Shown here one piece after another: positions 1-5,945 of a stretch of 5,973 bases of DNA (within the stretch, counting starts at the first letter, position 1; each line of letters begins with the position of its first letter). The position numbers were made by a program, and so were the translations under genes. Source of the DNA: an uncultured Peptococcaceae bacterium. GTDB taxonomy: Bacteria; Bacillota; Dehalobacteriia; UBA7702. A model generated the notes under the pieces. It ran no database searches, was not told where the DNA came from, and saw only the letters and a program-made list of their open reading frames with translations. The stretch lies in assembly GCA_937919295.1 (NCBI GenBank), contig CALFRX010000291.1:1-5973 (forward strand), read 5' to 3'.

Positions 1-684
1 GCCGTAACCGTCCCGATAATCGCTAAAGGTAGTTCCCCTGTGAAGAATGGCTTCTTCAAGGACGGTCTCCGCCGCTTTTTTCAGCCGCTTGAGCTGACAA
101 TTTGTCAGTTCACAACATGGCTTTTGCGGATGAATTCGCGCTTCAAACAAAATCTCGTCAGCGTAAATGTTACCGATGCCAGCAATAAATTCCTGATCAA
201 GGAGGCGGGATTTGATGGGTCCGCGGCGGCTTTGCAGTCCATTTTTCACATAGTTTAGCGTAAATTTACGGTCCATGGGCTCTAAACCAAGCTTTTTTAA
301 ACCACATTCCGTTTTCCCGTTCGCGCCCATCGGGCAGAAGCGGCCAAAACGGCGTACATCCCGGTAGAACCAACCGCCCTGGGCAAAACGGACGACGACA
401 TGACAATGTTTATCCTTTTCAAAATCATCCTCGAAATACACCAACTGACCCGTCATACGCAGATGAAGCAGCAGCTCCCTGCCATCGTCAAGACAGAAAA
501 TCAGGTATTTTCCCCGGCGCTTCATGGCCTCTACGGTGTGACCTAAGAGCAAGACGCTAAAATCGGCGCCACTGATGCCATCAAGGACGCCGCTATGATT
601 GACTTCCACGGCAATCATCTCTTTGCCACAGATATGTTCCGCGACGATTCTTCGTACTGTTTCCACTTCCGGTAATTCAGGCAT
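1..684 (-). CDS. mutM: Formamidopyrimidine-DNA glycosylase (Fpg/MutM), 3' end cut by the window edge
   Basis: Base-excision repair enzyme that removes 8-oxoguanine and formamidopyrimidines and nicks the abasic site by beta/delta elimination. Visible are 228 codons, against about 270 for the family. The protein starts MPELPEVETVRR, the invariant Fpg N-terminus in which Pro2 is the Schiff-base nucleophile (after Met removal) and Glu3 the general acid. Other family marks are the RRGKYL loop with the catalytic Lys at residue 59, LHLRMTG (residues 73-79), YRDVRRFG (107-114) and the helix-two-turn-helix segment around LLDQEFIAGIGNIYADE (161-177). The reading stops at about residue 228, just after GTTFSDY, so the C-terminal zinc finger lies outside the window. 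It begins 6 bases after the polA stop, with only a weak ribosome binding site (AAAGTGAG lies in the polA end), which suggests translational coupling and cotranscription with polA. The frame is intact in the visible part. Confidence 0.96.
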   Translation of the reverse strand, partial: MPELPEVETVRRIVAEHICGKEMIAVEVNHSGVLDGISGADFSVLLLGHTVEAMKRRGKYLIFCLDDGRELLLHLRMTGQLVYFEDDFEKDKHCHVVVRFAQGGWFYRDVRRFGRFCPMGANGKTECGLKKLGLEPMDRKFTLNYVKNGLQSRRGPIKSRLLDQEFIAGIGNIYADEILFEARIHPQKPCCELTNCQLKRLKKAAETVLEEAILHRGTTFSDYRDGYG

Positions 685-690
685 AGTCAC

Positions 691-1902
691 TCACTTTATC
701 TTTTCCATTTGGTACCAATCGCTGCCAGCGTTGATATCCACCGTCAACGGCACTTTTAAGGGTACCGTATGTTCCATCAAATCTTTCAATAATGTTTTCA
801 CACGGTCAAACTCGTCCTTTCGGCAATCGATGATCAATTCGTCGTGTACCTGGAGAATCATCCTGCTTGCATATCCACCATCCTTTAAAGCAGCGTAGAG
901 TTTCACCATCACCAATTTGATGATGTCGGCGGCGCTGCCCTGGAGGGGCGTGTTCATCGCCGTGCGCTCGGCAAAGGAACGCAGGTTGAAGTTCTTACTG
1001 TGCAGATCCGGCAGGTAACGGCGGCGATTCATCAAAGTCGTGGCATATCCCTTCTCCCTGGCCTCCGCCACGGTATCGTCGAGATAGCGTTTCACATTGG
1101 GATAACGGGCAAAGTAGCCGTCAATGTATTCCTGAGCCATTTTGCGGGTAATGCCAAGGTCATTACTGAGACCGTAGCTGCTGATACCGTAAATAATGCC
1201 GAAGTTCACCACCTTCGCCGTGCGTCGCATATCGCGGTTTACCTGCTCCATGGGTACGTTGAAAATTTCCCCGGCAGTGCGGGTGTGAATGTCCTCATTG
1301 TGGATAAAGGAATCGGTTAGCACCGGATCAGCGGCAAAATGGGCCAAAAGCCGCAGTTCGATCTGGGAATAGTCGGCAGCCAACAAAATATGGTCTTCAT
1401 CGCTGGCGGTGAAGGCTTTGCGGATTTTCCGCCCTTCTTCCACCCGGATGGGGATATTCTGCAAATTGGGGTCGGCGGAGGAAAGACGCCCCGTGGTCGT
1501 CACCGTTTGCAGAAATTTCGTATGGATATGCCCTGTTTTCTCGGAAATCAATTTTTCCAGGGCATCGGTATAGGTCGATTTTAGTTTGGAAAGCTGACGG
1601 TAATTGAGAATCTCCTCGATGATGGGGTGAACGTCCCTGAGGCTTTCCAGGACTTCATTGTTGGTGGAATAACCGGTCTTCGTCTTTTTGCCGTGACGCA
1701 GGGCCATCTTCTCAAAGAGCACCACAGACATCTGTTTCGGTGAATTCAGGTTAAAGGTTTCCCCGGCGTATTCGTAGATTCGCTGGGTAATGGCCATTAA
1801 CTGTTCTCCCAATTCCGCGGACATCTGTTTCAGCGTCCCCTTGTCCACCCGGATACCGTGAAATTCCATATCCGCCAGCACCTTCACGAGGGGAAGTTCC
1901 AC
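691..1902 (-). CDS. polA: DNA polymerase I C-terminal part: Klenow-type polymerase domain (frame 2)
   Basis: This part has 403 codons from the first possible start, a GTG at 1902. The GTG is probably an internal Val, since PolA-like sequence (about 19 codons) continues upstream in this frame and no ribosome binding site sits at a proper distance. All family A motifs are present: TTTGRLSSADPNLQNIP (135-151) in the thumb/palm; motif A DYSQIELR with Asp177; the O helix with Arg226, Lys230, Phe234 and Tyr238 (equivalent to E. coli R754, K758, F762 and Y766); and motif C QVHDE with His353, Asp354 and Glu355. The Phe at the 762 position is the usual type that discriminates against dideoxynucleotides. 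The domain looks catalytically complete. It ends MEKIK, 6 bases before mutM. Whether it is made alone or as a frameshift fusion with the N-terminal part cannot be read from DNA. Confidence 0.9.
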   Translation of the reverse strand: MELPLVKVLADMEFHGIRVDKGTLKQMSAELGEQLMAITQRIYEYAGETFNLNSPKQMSVVLFEKMALRHGKKTKTGYSTNNEVLESLRDVHPIIEEILNYRQLSKLKSTYTDALEKLISEKTGHIHTKFLQTVTTTGRLSSADPNLQNIPIRVEEGRKIRKAFTASDEDHILLAADYSQIELRLLAHFAADPVLTDSFIHNEDIHTRTAGEIFNVPMEQVNRDMRRTAKVVNFGIIYGISSYGLSNDLGITRKMAQEYIDGYFARYPNVKRYLDDTVAEAREKGYATTLMNRRRYLPDLHSKNFNLRSFAERTAMNTPLQGSAADIIKLVMVKLYAALKDGGYASRMILQVHDELIIDCRKDEFDRVKTLLKDLMEHTVPLKVPLTVDINAGSDWYQMEKIK

Positions 1903-1934
1903 GTCGCCATAGAGGGAAAGACAATCCTTTCCCG

Positions 1935-3299
1935 TCAGCCTCTTAAAAAGCCCCTCGTTAGGGGTAAGATCAAGGCCGCTTCCGCCGCTGTTTTTTCCTC
2001 CCCGAAGAGAAACGTATCATAGTTGAAATAACGGTCCGCCAAAGCGGAAAGTTGGTAGGAACCGCAGTTGGAATCATCAAGATAAGCCATAATTTCCACA
2101 GCACCGACCATACCGGCGGGGACAATCTGATGCTCAAAACAGTAGTGATATAGGGATTTAAGATCGGCACACTGTTTTTTTAGCTGACCATCGGCCAACA
2201 CCGCGGCGATTTCCGCGGCCTGTTCCCCGCGTGACAAAGAACAACAGGTGTTATCTGCCGTGGCCAGATAAAGCTGATCGTTGTCAAGGCAGACGCCGAC
2301 TGCTTGCCCTGTGGGCAGCTCCTTTCTTTCTCCCACCATTTTCAGGTCAAAGGGCTTTTCCTTGACGGCGGCGAGGTCAAAAAGATTGCCGCTCAAAGCG
2401 GCGCTTTGCCTCGCTTTTGCTGATGGTCCCTGTTCTTTCAGGTCATTCAATTCCCGCAGCAAACTACGGAATTCCAAATCACGGTAGAGGGTTTTCAGCT
2501 CATCGATCTTTTTATCCCGGGGAATCAGATCTTCCCAGGAAAAGTCGAGGGGCACATCGGTAATGACCGTCGCCAAATCCTTGGAGAGAAAGGCGATTTC
2601 CTTATCGTTGATGAGCTTTTCCTTCATTTTATTTTGAGGCAGCTCGTCGATATGCTCATAGAGATTTTCCACGGAGTCGTATGCGGTGATCAATTTCAGC
2701 GCTGTTTTTTCACCGACCCCCATAACGCCGGGAATATTATCGGAGGCATCTCCCATCAAGCCTTTGAGGTCAATAAGTTGGAGCGGCGCGATACCGTATT
2801 TTTCACGAAAAGCCTTCTCATCAATTTTCACAAGATCCGTCAACTGTTTTTTGCCGCTCACCACACTGACACGGTCACCCAATACCTGCAAGAGGTCTTT
2901 GTCACCGGAGAAAATCACGGCGCTGTCTCCTGCTGCGGCAGTCTTTACCGCTAAGGTACCGATCAAATCATCGGCTTCATATTCCTCGGAATCGAGGCAG
3001 ATATAGCCGTTCCAGTCCAGGACTTCCCGAATCAGGGGCATTTGTTCCAGCAATTCCGGATCCATCGGCTTCCTTTGGGCTTTGTACGCCGGGTATTTTC
3101 TGTGGCGGAAGGTATTTTTGCCTTTGTCGAAGCAGATCGCCACATGGGTGGGATTTTCCTGTTCCAAAATTTTTTGGAGCATTTTCAGAAAGCCGTAAAC
3201 GGCGTTGGTATAGCGGCCATCCCTCGTCTTTAAAAGCGGCAGGGCGTGATACGCGCGATGCAAAATATTGTTTCCATCCACCAATAATACTTTTTTCAT
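1935..3299 (-). CDS. polA: DNA polymerase I N-terminal part: 5'-3' nuclease and degenerate 3'-5' exonuclease domain (frame 1)
   Basis: This 454-residue part starts MKKVLLVDGNN. I chose ATG at 3299 because GAGGTG lies just upstream; an in-frame GTG at 3305 overlaps that ribosome binding site. The 5'-nuclease domain (about 1-290) holds the metal ligands and signature motifs: VDGNN (7-11), FDKG (57-60), EYEADDLIG (106-114), SGDKDLL (131-137) and LKGLMGDASDNIPG (178-191), followed by the helix-hairpin-helix GVGEKTA (194-200). The following region (about 318-445) is the 3'-5' exonuclease-like domain. Where an active enzyme has Asp-x-Glu in its first strand, this one has VGVCLDNDQLYLA, so proofreading is probably lost, as in Bacillus and Thermus PolA. 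The last residues after about 446 run past the frame change and end at TGA. If translated alone it would be a flap nuclease lacking the polymerase. Confidence 0.9.
   Translation of the reverse strand: MKKVLLVDGNNILHRAYHALPLLKTRDGRYTNAVYGFLKMLQKILEQENPTHVAICFDKGKNTFRHRKYPAYKAQRKPMDPELLEQMPLIREVLDWNGYICLDSEEYEADDLIGTLAVKTAAAGDSAVIFSGDKDLLQVLGDRVSVVSGKKQLTDLVKIDEKAFREKYGIAPLQLIDLKGLMGDASDNIPGVMGVGEKTALKLITAYDSVENLYEHIDELPQNKMKEKLINDKEIAFLSKDLATVITDVPLDFSWEDLIPRDKKIDELKTLYRDLEFRSLLRELNDLKEQGPSAKARQSAALSGNLFDLAAVKEKPFDLKMVGERKELPTGQAVGVCLDNDQLYLATADNTCCSLSRGEQAAEIAAVLADGQLKKQCADLKSLYHYCFEHQIVPAGMVGAVEIMAYLDDSNCGSYQLSALADRYFNYDTFLFGEEKTAAEAALILPLTRGFLRG
1945..1964 (-). other. Frame-change site in polA: small GC hairpin followed by five T's
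   Basis: On the coding (minus) strand, CCCCT (1964-1960) and AGGGG (1955-1951) form a perfect 5-bp stem with an AACG loop. A C and then TTTTT (1949-1945) follow. The zero frame reads GGC TTT TTA AGA GGC TGA. The polymerase frame is open on both sides of this place. Adding one T to the run, or a -1 ribosomal slip at C TTT TTA, connects the two frames. The layout (stem, U-run, nearby stop) resembles a weak intrinsic terminator or a slippage site, but the heptamer is not a canonical X XXY YYZ sequence and T5 is short for transcriptional slippage. Confidence 0.6.
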
Positions 3300-3302
3300 A
3301 GA

Positions 3303-3342
3303 CACCTCACTAACTATATTATTTTCGCTTAAAGCCTGTAAA
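3303..3342 (-). promoter_or_regulatory. Putative polA-mutM promoter and ribosome binding site
   Basis: The minus strand has TTTACA (3342-3337) as a possible -35. Possible -10 boxes are TAATAT (3321-3316, 15-bp spacer) and TATAGT (3318-3313, 18-bp spacer); neither combination is ideal. The ribosome binding site GAGGTG (3308-3303) lies 3 bases before ATG 3299. No convincing terminator separates this region from the DUF4062 gene, so read-through from that gene into polA is possible. The rest of the 118-bp gap (3300-3417) holds nothing else I can support. Confidence 0.4.
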
Positions 3343-3417
3343 ATCCTCTATTTTTCAATCTATTCTATGGTAAAGCACCCGCTTCTTCACGCGCGTTACT
3401 ATCTCAGGAGTAATTAT

Positions 3418-4410
3418 TTATACACAATTGCAATCATTGTCTCGTTTTAGAACCTCATCGTTTCTAGCTTTTTCTCCTTTTGCTGTTAACCCCCAAAATA
3501 AATTTGAACTTTTTTGATCCCAAAAAGAATATATTAATCCTAGTTCCTTTAACTGGATTAGTATTTTATCTATAATAAGCATATCCTTAAAAAATATAGT
3601 TTGATCTCGTTCAAGAAAATTCTTTATTGTATTTTCTATAGAACTTTTATTAACGCTGACATCATTCATTTTTATAGCAATCAAAATAAATATATTTTTT
3701 AAGTTAATGGTTTTACTTGTATCTTTTCTACTAATCGTATCAAAAAACTTATATTCAAATTTATAGTCACACTTCTCAAATGCAACATCTTTTTGCTCAG
3801 TAAATAATCGAAGTGTTTCTTCTGTACGCAAAAGTTTACTTTCTAATTCCTCATTGTCACTTTGTAAATTCATTATTTCACGACGTAACGAAGCTTCATC
3901 ATAATCCGTAGCCTTTTGCCACCCAGTTCGCTCTATTTCGTTTTTAGCCTTCATTATTGAAATAGAACATTTGCCAATAAGTTCTTCAGTATTCTTCCAG
4001 ATACTTACAAGTCTATTTGACATGGCATTGTCACGAAATTTTTTTAGCGCTATTATTCTATCTTTATTTTGTTCTTTTTTTTCTTCAGGCAATTCTATAC
4101 TTTCATCAATTGCAAAAACCAAGACAGGTATTCCCTGTTCTTTCGCATAATCATATTCCATCTCTGTATAACTTAAACCTGTTTTATCATTTACAGTGCC
4201 ATAACATTTACCTATCAATAAAATGTAATAATCACAAAGATCTATTACTTTTTTTATTATTTCAAATTGTTCGTCATCAGTTGCAACAAACGACTCCATG
4301 CCGGCCGGAATACAATCTGCCATTAACAATACATCAAGAATTTTCCGTCGTTCTTCCTGCAAATCTTTAAATGTTGAGCTTATGAAGACTTGATATTTCT
4401 TTACCGCCAT
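3418..4410 (-). CDS. DUF4062 domain protein (TIR/deoxyribosyltransferase-like N-terminus, coiled coil, winged-helix-like C-terminus)
   Basis: This 330-residue cytosolic protein has no signal peptide or membrane segment. Residues 5-101 match DUF4062: KYQVFISSTFKDLQEER, then IPAGMESF, VIDLCDYYILLIGKCYG (55-71), GLSYTEMEYDYA (78-89) and IPVLVFA. The alternating strands and helices and the Glu-rich SYTEMEYDYA helix resemble TIR and nucleoside deoxyribosyltransferase folds; a nucleotide-cleaving or sensing role is inference only. Residues 172-205 look like a coiled coil. Residues 235-318 have a winged-helix look, ending in GLTAKGEKAR, a typical C-terminal wHTH phrase. I chose ATG 4410 over an ORF start at 4428 because GGAGGAG lies directly before it. 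The gene is much richer in A+T than polA (hand counts of sample 60-base lines: 22-47% GC here, 57% in a polA line). It stands alone with its own promoter, suggesting horizontal transfer. Function is unknown; defence or signalling is possible. Confidence 0.88.
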   Translation of the reverse strand: MAVKKYQVFISSTFKDLQEERRKILDVLLMADCIPAGMESFVATDDEQFEIIKKVIDLCDYYILLIGKCYGTVNDKTGLSYTEMEYDYAKEQGIPVLVFAIDESIELPEEKKEQNKDRIIALKKFRDNAMSNRLVSIWKNTEELIGKCSISIMKAKNEIERTGWQKATDYDEASLRREIMNLQSDNEELESKLLRTEETLRLFTEQKDVAFEKCDYKFEYKFFDTISRKDTSKTINLKNIFILIAIKMNDVSVNKSSIENTIKNFLERDQTIFFKDMLIIDKILIQLKELGLIYSFWDQKSSNLFWGLTAKGEKARNDEVLKRDNDCNCV

Positions 4411-4414
4411 AATT

Positions 4415-4457
4415 CTCCTCCCTATCATAATAAAATCTGATTTAAATAATTATACCA
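4415..4457 (-). promoter_or_regulatory. Promoter (extended -10) and strong ribosome binding site of the DUF4062 gene
   Basis: On the minus strand TGGTATAAT (4457-4449) is a perfect extended -10 element (TGn plus TATAAT). No good -35 stands 16-18 bp upstream, as is usual for extended -10 promoters. Transcription would begin near 4442, giving a leader of about 30 bases. The ribosome binding site GGGAGGAG (4422-4415) precedes ATG 4410 by four bases and fixes the start codon choice. Confidence 0.7.
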
Positions 4458-4504
4458 CTGAATAAAACAATTTACTATAAACAGTTGAATGTAACGTTCT
4501 TATA

Positions 4505-4540
4505 TCGTTTTTAAATCCCCATGAAACCTCATTAAAACGA
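4505..4540. repeat. Inverted repeat TCGTTTT ... AAAACGA upstream of the DUF4062 promoter
   Basis: TCGTTTT (4505-4511) and AAAACGA (4534-4540) are exact inverted 7-mers separated by 22 bases, about 50-90 bp upstream of the extended -10 box. It could be an operator or the remains of an insertion boundary, but AT-rich sequence makes such pairs easily by chance. The rest of 4458-4570 shows nothing else I recognise. Confidence 0.25.
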
Positions 4541-4574
4541 GATTTAGGCACTTCCGAAAGCCATGAAAAAACGC

Positions 4575-4614
4575 AAAAAAAGACCAGCAAAACAGATGTT
4601 ATGCTGGTCTTTTT
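4575..4614 (-). terminator. Bidirectional rho-independent terminator after tRNA-Trp
   Basis: AGACCAGCA (4581-4589) pairs perfectly with TGCTGGTCT (4602-4610), a 9-bp stem with a 12-base loop. On the minus strand the stem is followed by a run of T's (complement of the A's at 4575-4580). On the plus strand it is also followed by T's (4610-4614). It starts 4 bases past the tRNA CCA end and should stop tRNA-Trp transcripts and insulate the DUF4062 gene. Confidence 0.9.
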
Positions 4615-4617
4615 CTG

Positions 4618-4693
4618 TGGCAGGGGCACAACGACTCGAACGCTGAACCAATGGATTTGGAGTCCACTACTCTACCAATTGAGCTATACCCCT
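4618..4693 (-). tRNA. tRNA-Trp (anticodon CCA), 3' CCA encoded
   Basis: The gene folds as a complete cloverleaf of 76 bases including CCA. The acceptor stem AGGGGTA pairs with TGCCCCT (one G-T pair), the D arm has GCTC/GAGT with GGTA in the loop, the anticodon stem GTGGA/TCCAT encloses CTCCAAA with anticodon CCA, and the T arm CAGCG/CGTTG encloses TTCGAGT. The discriminator base is G, as in bacterial tRNA-Trp. The CCA is genome-encoded (4620-4618). It has its own strong promoter and terminator and may also be read through from the DUF523 transcript. Its 3' end faces the AT-rich DUF4062 insert, but I found no copy of the tRNA 3' end on the far side that would mark an attachment site. Confidence 0.97.
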
Positions 4694-4710
4694 TTGTCGG
4701 AACGAATATA

Positions 4711-4739
4711 ATTATAAAGGGAATTGAAAAAAAAGTCAA
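4711..4739 (-). promoter_or_regulatory. Near-consensus sigma-A promoter of tRNA-Trp
   Basis: On the minus strand TTGACT (4739-4734) and TATAAT (4716-4711) are separated by exactly 17 bp, one mismatch from full consensus. The start would fall near 4704, leaving about a 10-base leader before the mature tRNA at 4693. The -35 box overlaps the stop codon (4738-4736) of the DUF523 gene, so coding and promoter sequence share bases. Confidence 0.88.
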
Positions 4740-5158
4740 TCCCTTTTTAAATCCTCTTCGGTGATCACTTGAAAACCATTTTTCAGCAAAAGCGATGCGG
4801 TTTTCCCGTTGCCAGGAATCCCTTTGCCGCTGAATGTGCCGTCATAAATCCTGCCGCAGCCACAGGAAGGGCTGTTGGCCTTTAAGATACAAAGGGAAGC
4901 CGCGTGTTTTTGAGCGAGGGATAGGGTGATCTCAGCGCCTTTTAAAAAAGCGGCGGTGACATCTTTCCCCTCTTTATCGACGACGCGGCCATCTTGAATT
5001 TCCGCGGGAGGCCGGGGCGTTGAGAGACCGCCTTCGATTTCAGGGCAAACGGGCAAATAGGCTTTCCCCTCTAAATAGCGGATCACATCTTCATTATAAT
5101 TGTTGCCGCCGCTGTATTTACAATTTTCTCCGAGCAAACAGGCGCTGACGATGATCAT
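4736..5158 (-). CDS. DUF523 protein, TudS-like (thiouracil desulfidase family)
   Basis: This 140-residue small soluble protein matches the DUF523/COG1683 family along its whole length. Marks in order are SACLLGENCKYSGGNN (5-20) with Cys7 and Cys13, PVCPEIEGGLSTPRPPAEI (36-54) with Cys38, GKDVTAAF (64-71), KANSPSCGCG (93-102) with Cys99 and Cys101, and IYDGTFSG (104-111). Characterised members (TudS) carry a [4Fe-4S] cluster held by three conserved cysteines and remove sulfur from thiouracil by a non-redox route. Whether this protein does so is inference from family. Its ATG overlaps the TGA of the TtcA-like gene (ATGA), and AAGGA (5170-5166) is its ribosome binding site, so the two are surely co-translated. 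The chemistry, removing sulfur from a thiolated base, mirrors that of its partner. No frameshift is seen, and the length is normal for single-domain members. Confidence 0.9.
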   Translation of the reverse strand: MIIVSACLLGENCKYSGGNNYNEDVIRYLEGKAYLPVCPEIEGGLSTPRPPAEIQDGRVVDKEGKDVTAAFLKGAEITLSLAQKHAASLCILKANSPSCGCGRIYDGTFSGKGIPGNGKTASLLLKNGFQVITEEDLKRD

Positions 5159-5886
5159 CTGTTTTTCCTTTCCCCTTTCATATCTCCCAGTTCCAACCGT
5201 TCCAGCGCAGAAAAGGCAAGATCGATGCTGTTTTCATTGAGGGCTTTTAGTTGTTTTAGGATCTCCTTCATGTCCTCCCGGCGGGTGTGACCGTCGGCGG
5301 GACAGGGATTTTTCATCACCGGCAAGGAAGCGTTAAGGGCGTGCTTTTTTAGCAGATCTTCGGGTACGGAAAGCAAAGGACGAATCACGGTAACATCCTT
5401 TCTGTCCAAGTAAGTCAGAGGTTTAAAGGTATCGACCCGTCCCGCGTAAAAAACGTTGAGCAAAAAGGTCTCCACGTAATCTTCCCTGTTGTGACCGAGG
5501 GCGACTTTGGCAAACCCGTTCTTTTTGGCCAGGTCGTTTACGGCGCCGCGGCGCATTTTGGCACAAAGAGAACAGGGATTCTTTTCCTTTCTGACTTCAA
5601 AAACCACAGGGCCGATCATGGTTTTCTCCACTAAAAACGGCACGTTCAGCGCATCGCAGAACTCTTGCAAAGGGGTATAATCAGCGCCAAGACCAAGGTC
5701 AACGTAACCGGCGGCCAGAGGATATTTATATTTCGATTGCCGCAGAAATTCTTTTAGAACCATCAGCAACGTCAAACTGTCTTTGCCGCCGGAAAGACCT
5801 ACCATGATGCCGTCGTCATTGGCAATGAGGCCATGTTTTTTGATCAACGCGGCGCTGCGACTCATAATTTCGCGAAAATAGCGCAT
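5155..5886 (-). CDS. TtcA-like PP-loop ATPase, putative RNA (tRNA) sulfurtransferase
   Basis: This 243-residue protein is a member of the TtcA/TtuA group of adenylating PP-loop enzymes. Visible motifs are the ATP pyrophosphatase loop SGGKDS (32-37), the cluster motif CSLC with Cys105 and Cys108, RRGAV, the GHNREDYVETFLLN segment (131-144) and a third cysteine in NPCPADG (Cys195). The three cysteines match the [4Fe-4S] ligands of TtcA, which makes 2-thiocytidine at tRNA position 32. It is shorter than E. coli TtcA (about 310 residues), and the substrate here could be different. ATG 5886 is supported by the GGGGGA ribosome binding site (5898-5893). It overlaps the TudS-like gene by 4 bases. The gene lies just downstream of two hairpins; I see no good promoter of its own in the 26 bases between hairpin and start. 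Confidence 0.85.
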   Translation of the reverse strand: MRYFREIMSRSAALIKKHGLIANDDGIMVGLSGGKDSLTLLMVLKEFLRQSKYKYPLAAGYVDLGLGADYTPLQEFCDALNVPFLVEKTMIGPVVFEVRKEKNPCSLCAKMRRGAVNDLAKKNGFAKVALGHNREDYVETFLLNVFYAGRVDTFKPLTYLDRKDVTVIRPLLSVPEDLLKKHALNASLPVMKNPCPADGHTRREDMKEILKQLKALNENSIDLAFSALERLELGDMKGERKNR

Positions 5887-5912
5887 AACGATTCCCCCAT
5901 CTAATACGCAAA

Positions 5913-5936
5913 AGCACTGATCAAGCGATCAGTGCT
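5913..5936 (-). terminator. Perfect 10-bp hairpin before the TtcA-like gene
   Basis: AGCACTGATC (5913-5922) pairs perfectly with GATCAGTGCT (5927-5936) around a 4-base loop. On the minus strand the stem is followed by TTTTG, so it can act as a terminator or attenuator for transcripts coming from the right. It ends 26 bases before the start codon of the TtcA-like gene, and may regulate it. Confidence 0.6.
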
Positions 5937-5945
5937 CAGCTTGTC

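Larger units (their letters stand above)
691..3299 (-). pseudogene. polA: DNA polymerase I, whole locus, split by a frame change near 1945-1964
   Basis: Together the two reading frames make a full-length family A DNA polymerase I: 5'-nuclease, inactive 3'-5' exonuclease-like domain, then polymerase. PolA fills gaps in repair and removes RNA primers from Okazaki fragments. Frame one (start ATG at 3299) stops with TGA at 1935-1937. The polymerase domain continues in the -1 frame, which is already open and PolA-like upstream of the GTG at 1902: it reads LFKRLTGKDCLSLYGD and then VELPLVKVLADMEF. One additional T in the T5 run at 1945-1949 gives LTRGFFKRLTGKDC and a continuous protein of about 870 residues, normal for the family. 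All catalytic motifs on both sides of the break are preserved, so the break is recent, an artefact, or bypassed during expression. The typing as pseudogene is provisional. The locus forms an operon with mutM downstream. Confidence 0.8.

Noticed and set aside
1900..1935. Independent start of the polymerase part at GTG 1902
   Set aside because: No ribosome binding site lies at a proper distance and PolA-like sequence continues upstream in the same frame, so GTG is more likely an internal Val codon.
1938..1964. prfB-type +1 programmed frameshift (AGGGG followed by CTTT and TGAC)
   Set aside because: The elements look similar, but the needed change is -1, not +1, so the RF2 mechanism does not apply.
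1970..2170. 66-codon minus-strand ORF inside polA
   Set aside because: It lies in the third frame over clearly PolA-coding sequence and shows no recognisable motif.
3396..3413. Hairpin TTACT/AGTAA as a terminator of the DUF4062 gene
   Set aside because: It is only 5 bp, AT-rich, and not followed by a T run on the minus strand.
3300..3417. Attachment-site copy of the tRNA-Trp 3' end on the polA side of the DUF4062 insert
   Set aside because: Reading the spacer by eye on both strands shows no repeat of the tRNA T-arm or acceptor sequence.
3268..3450. Plus-strand ORF across the polA start and DUF4062 end
   Set aside because: It overlaps the polA start and ribosome binding site on the opposite strand, has no ribosome binding site of its own, and its composition follows the AT-rich spacer.
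4017..4370. 117-codon plus-strand ORF opposite the DUF4062 gene
   Set aside because: The Leu/His/Phe-rich translation is the antisense image of the conserved DUF4062 domain.
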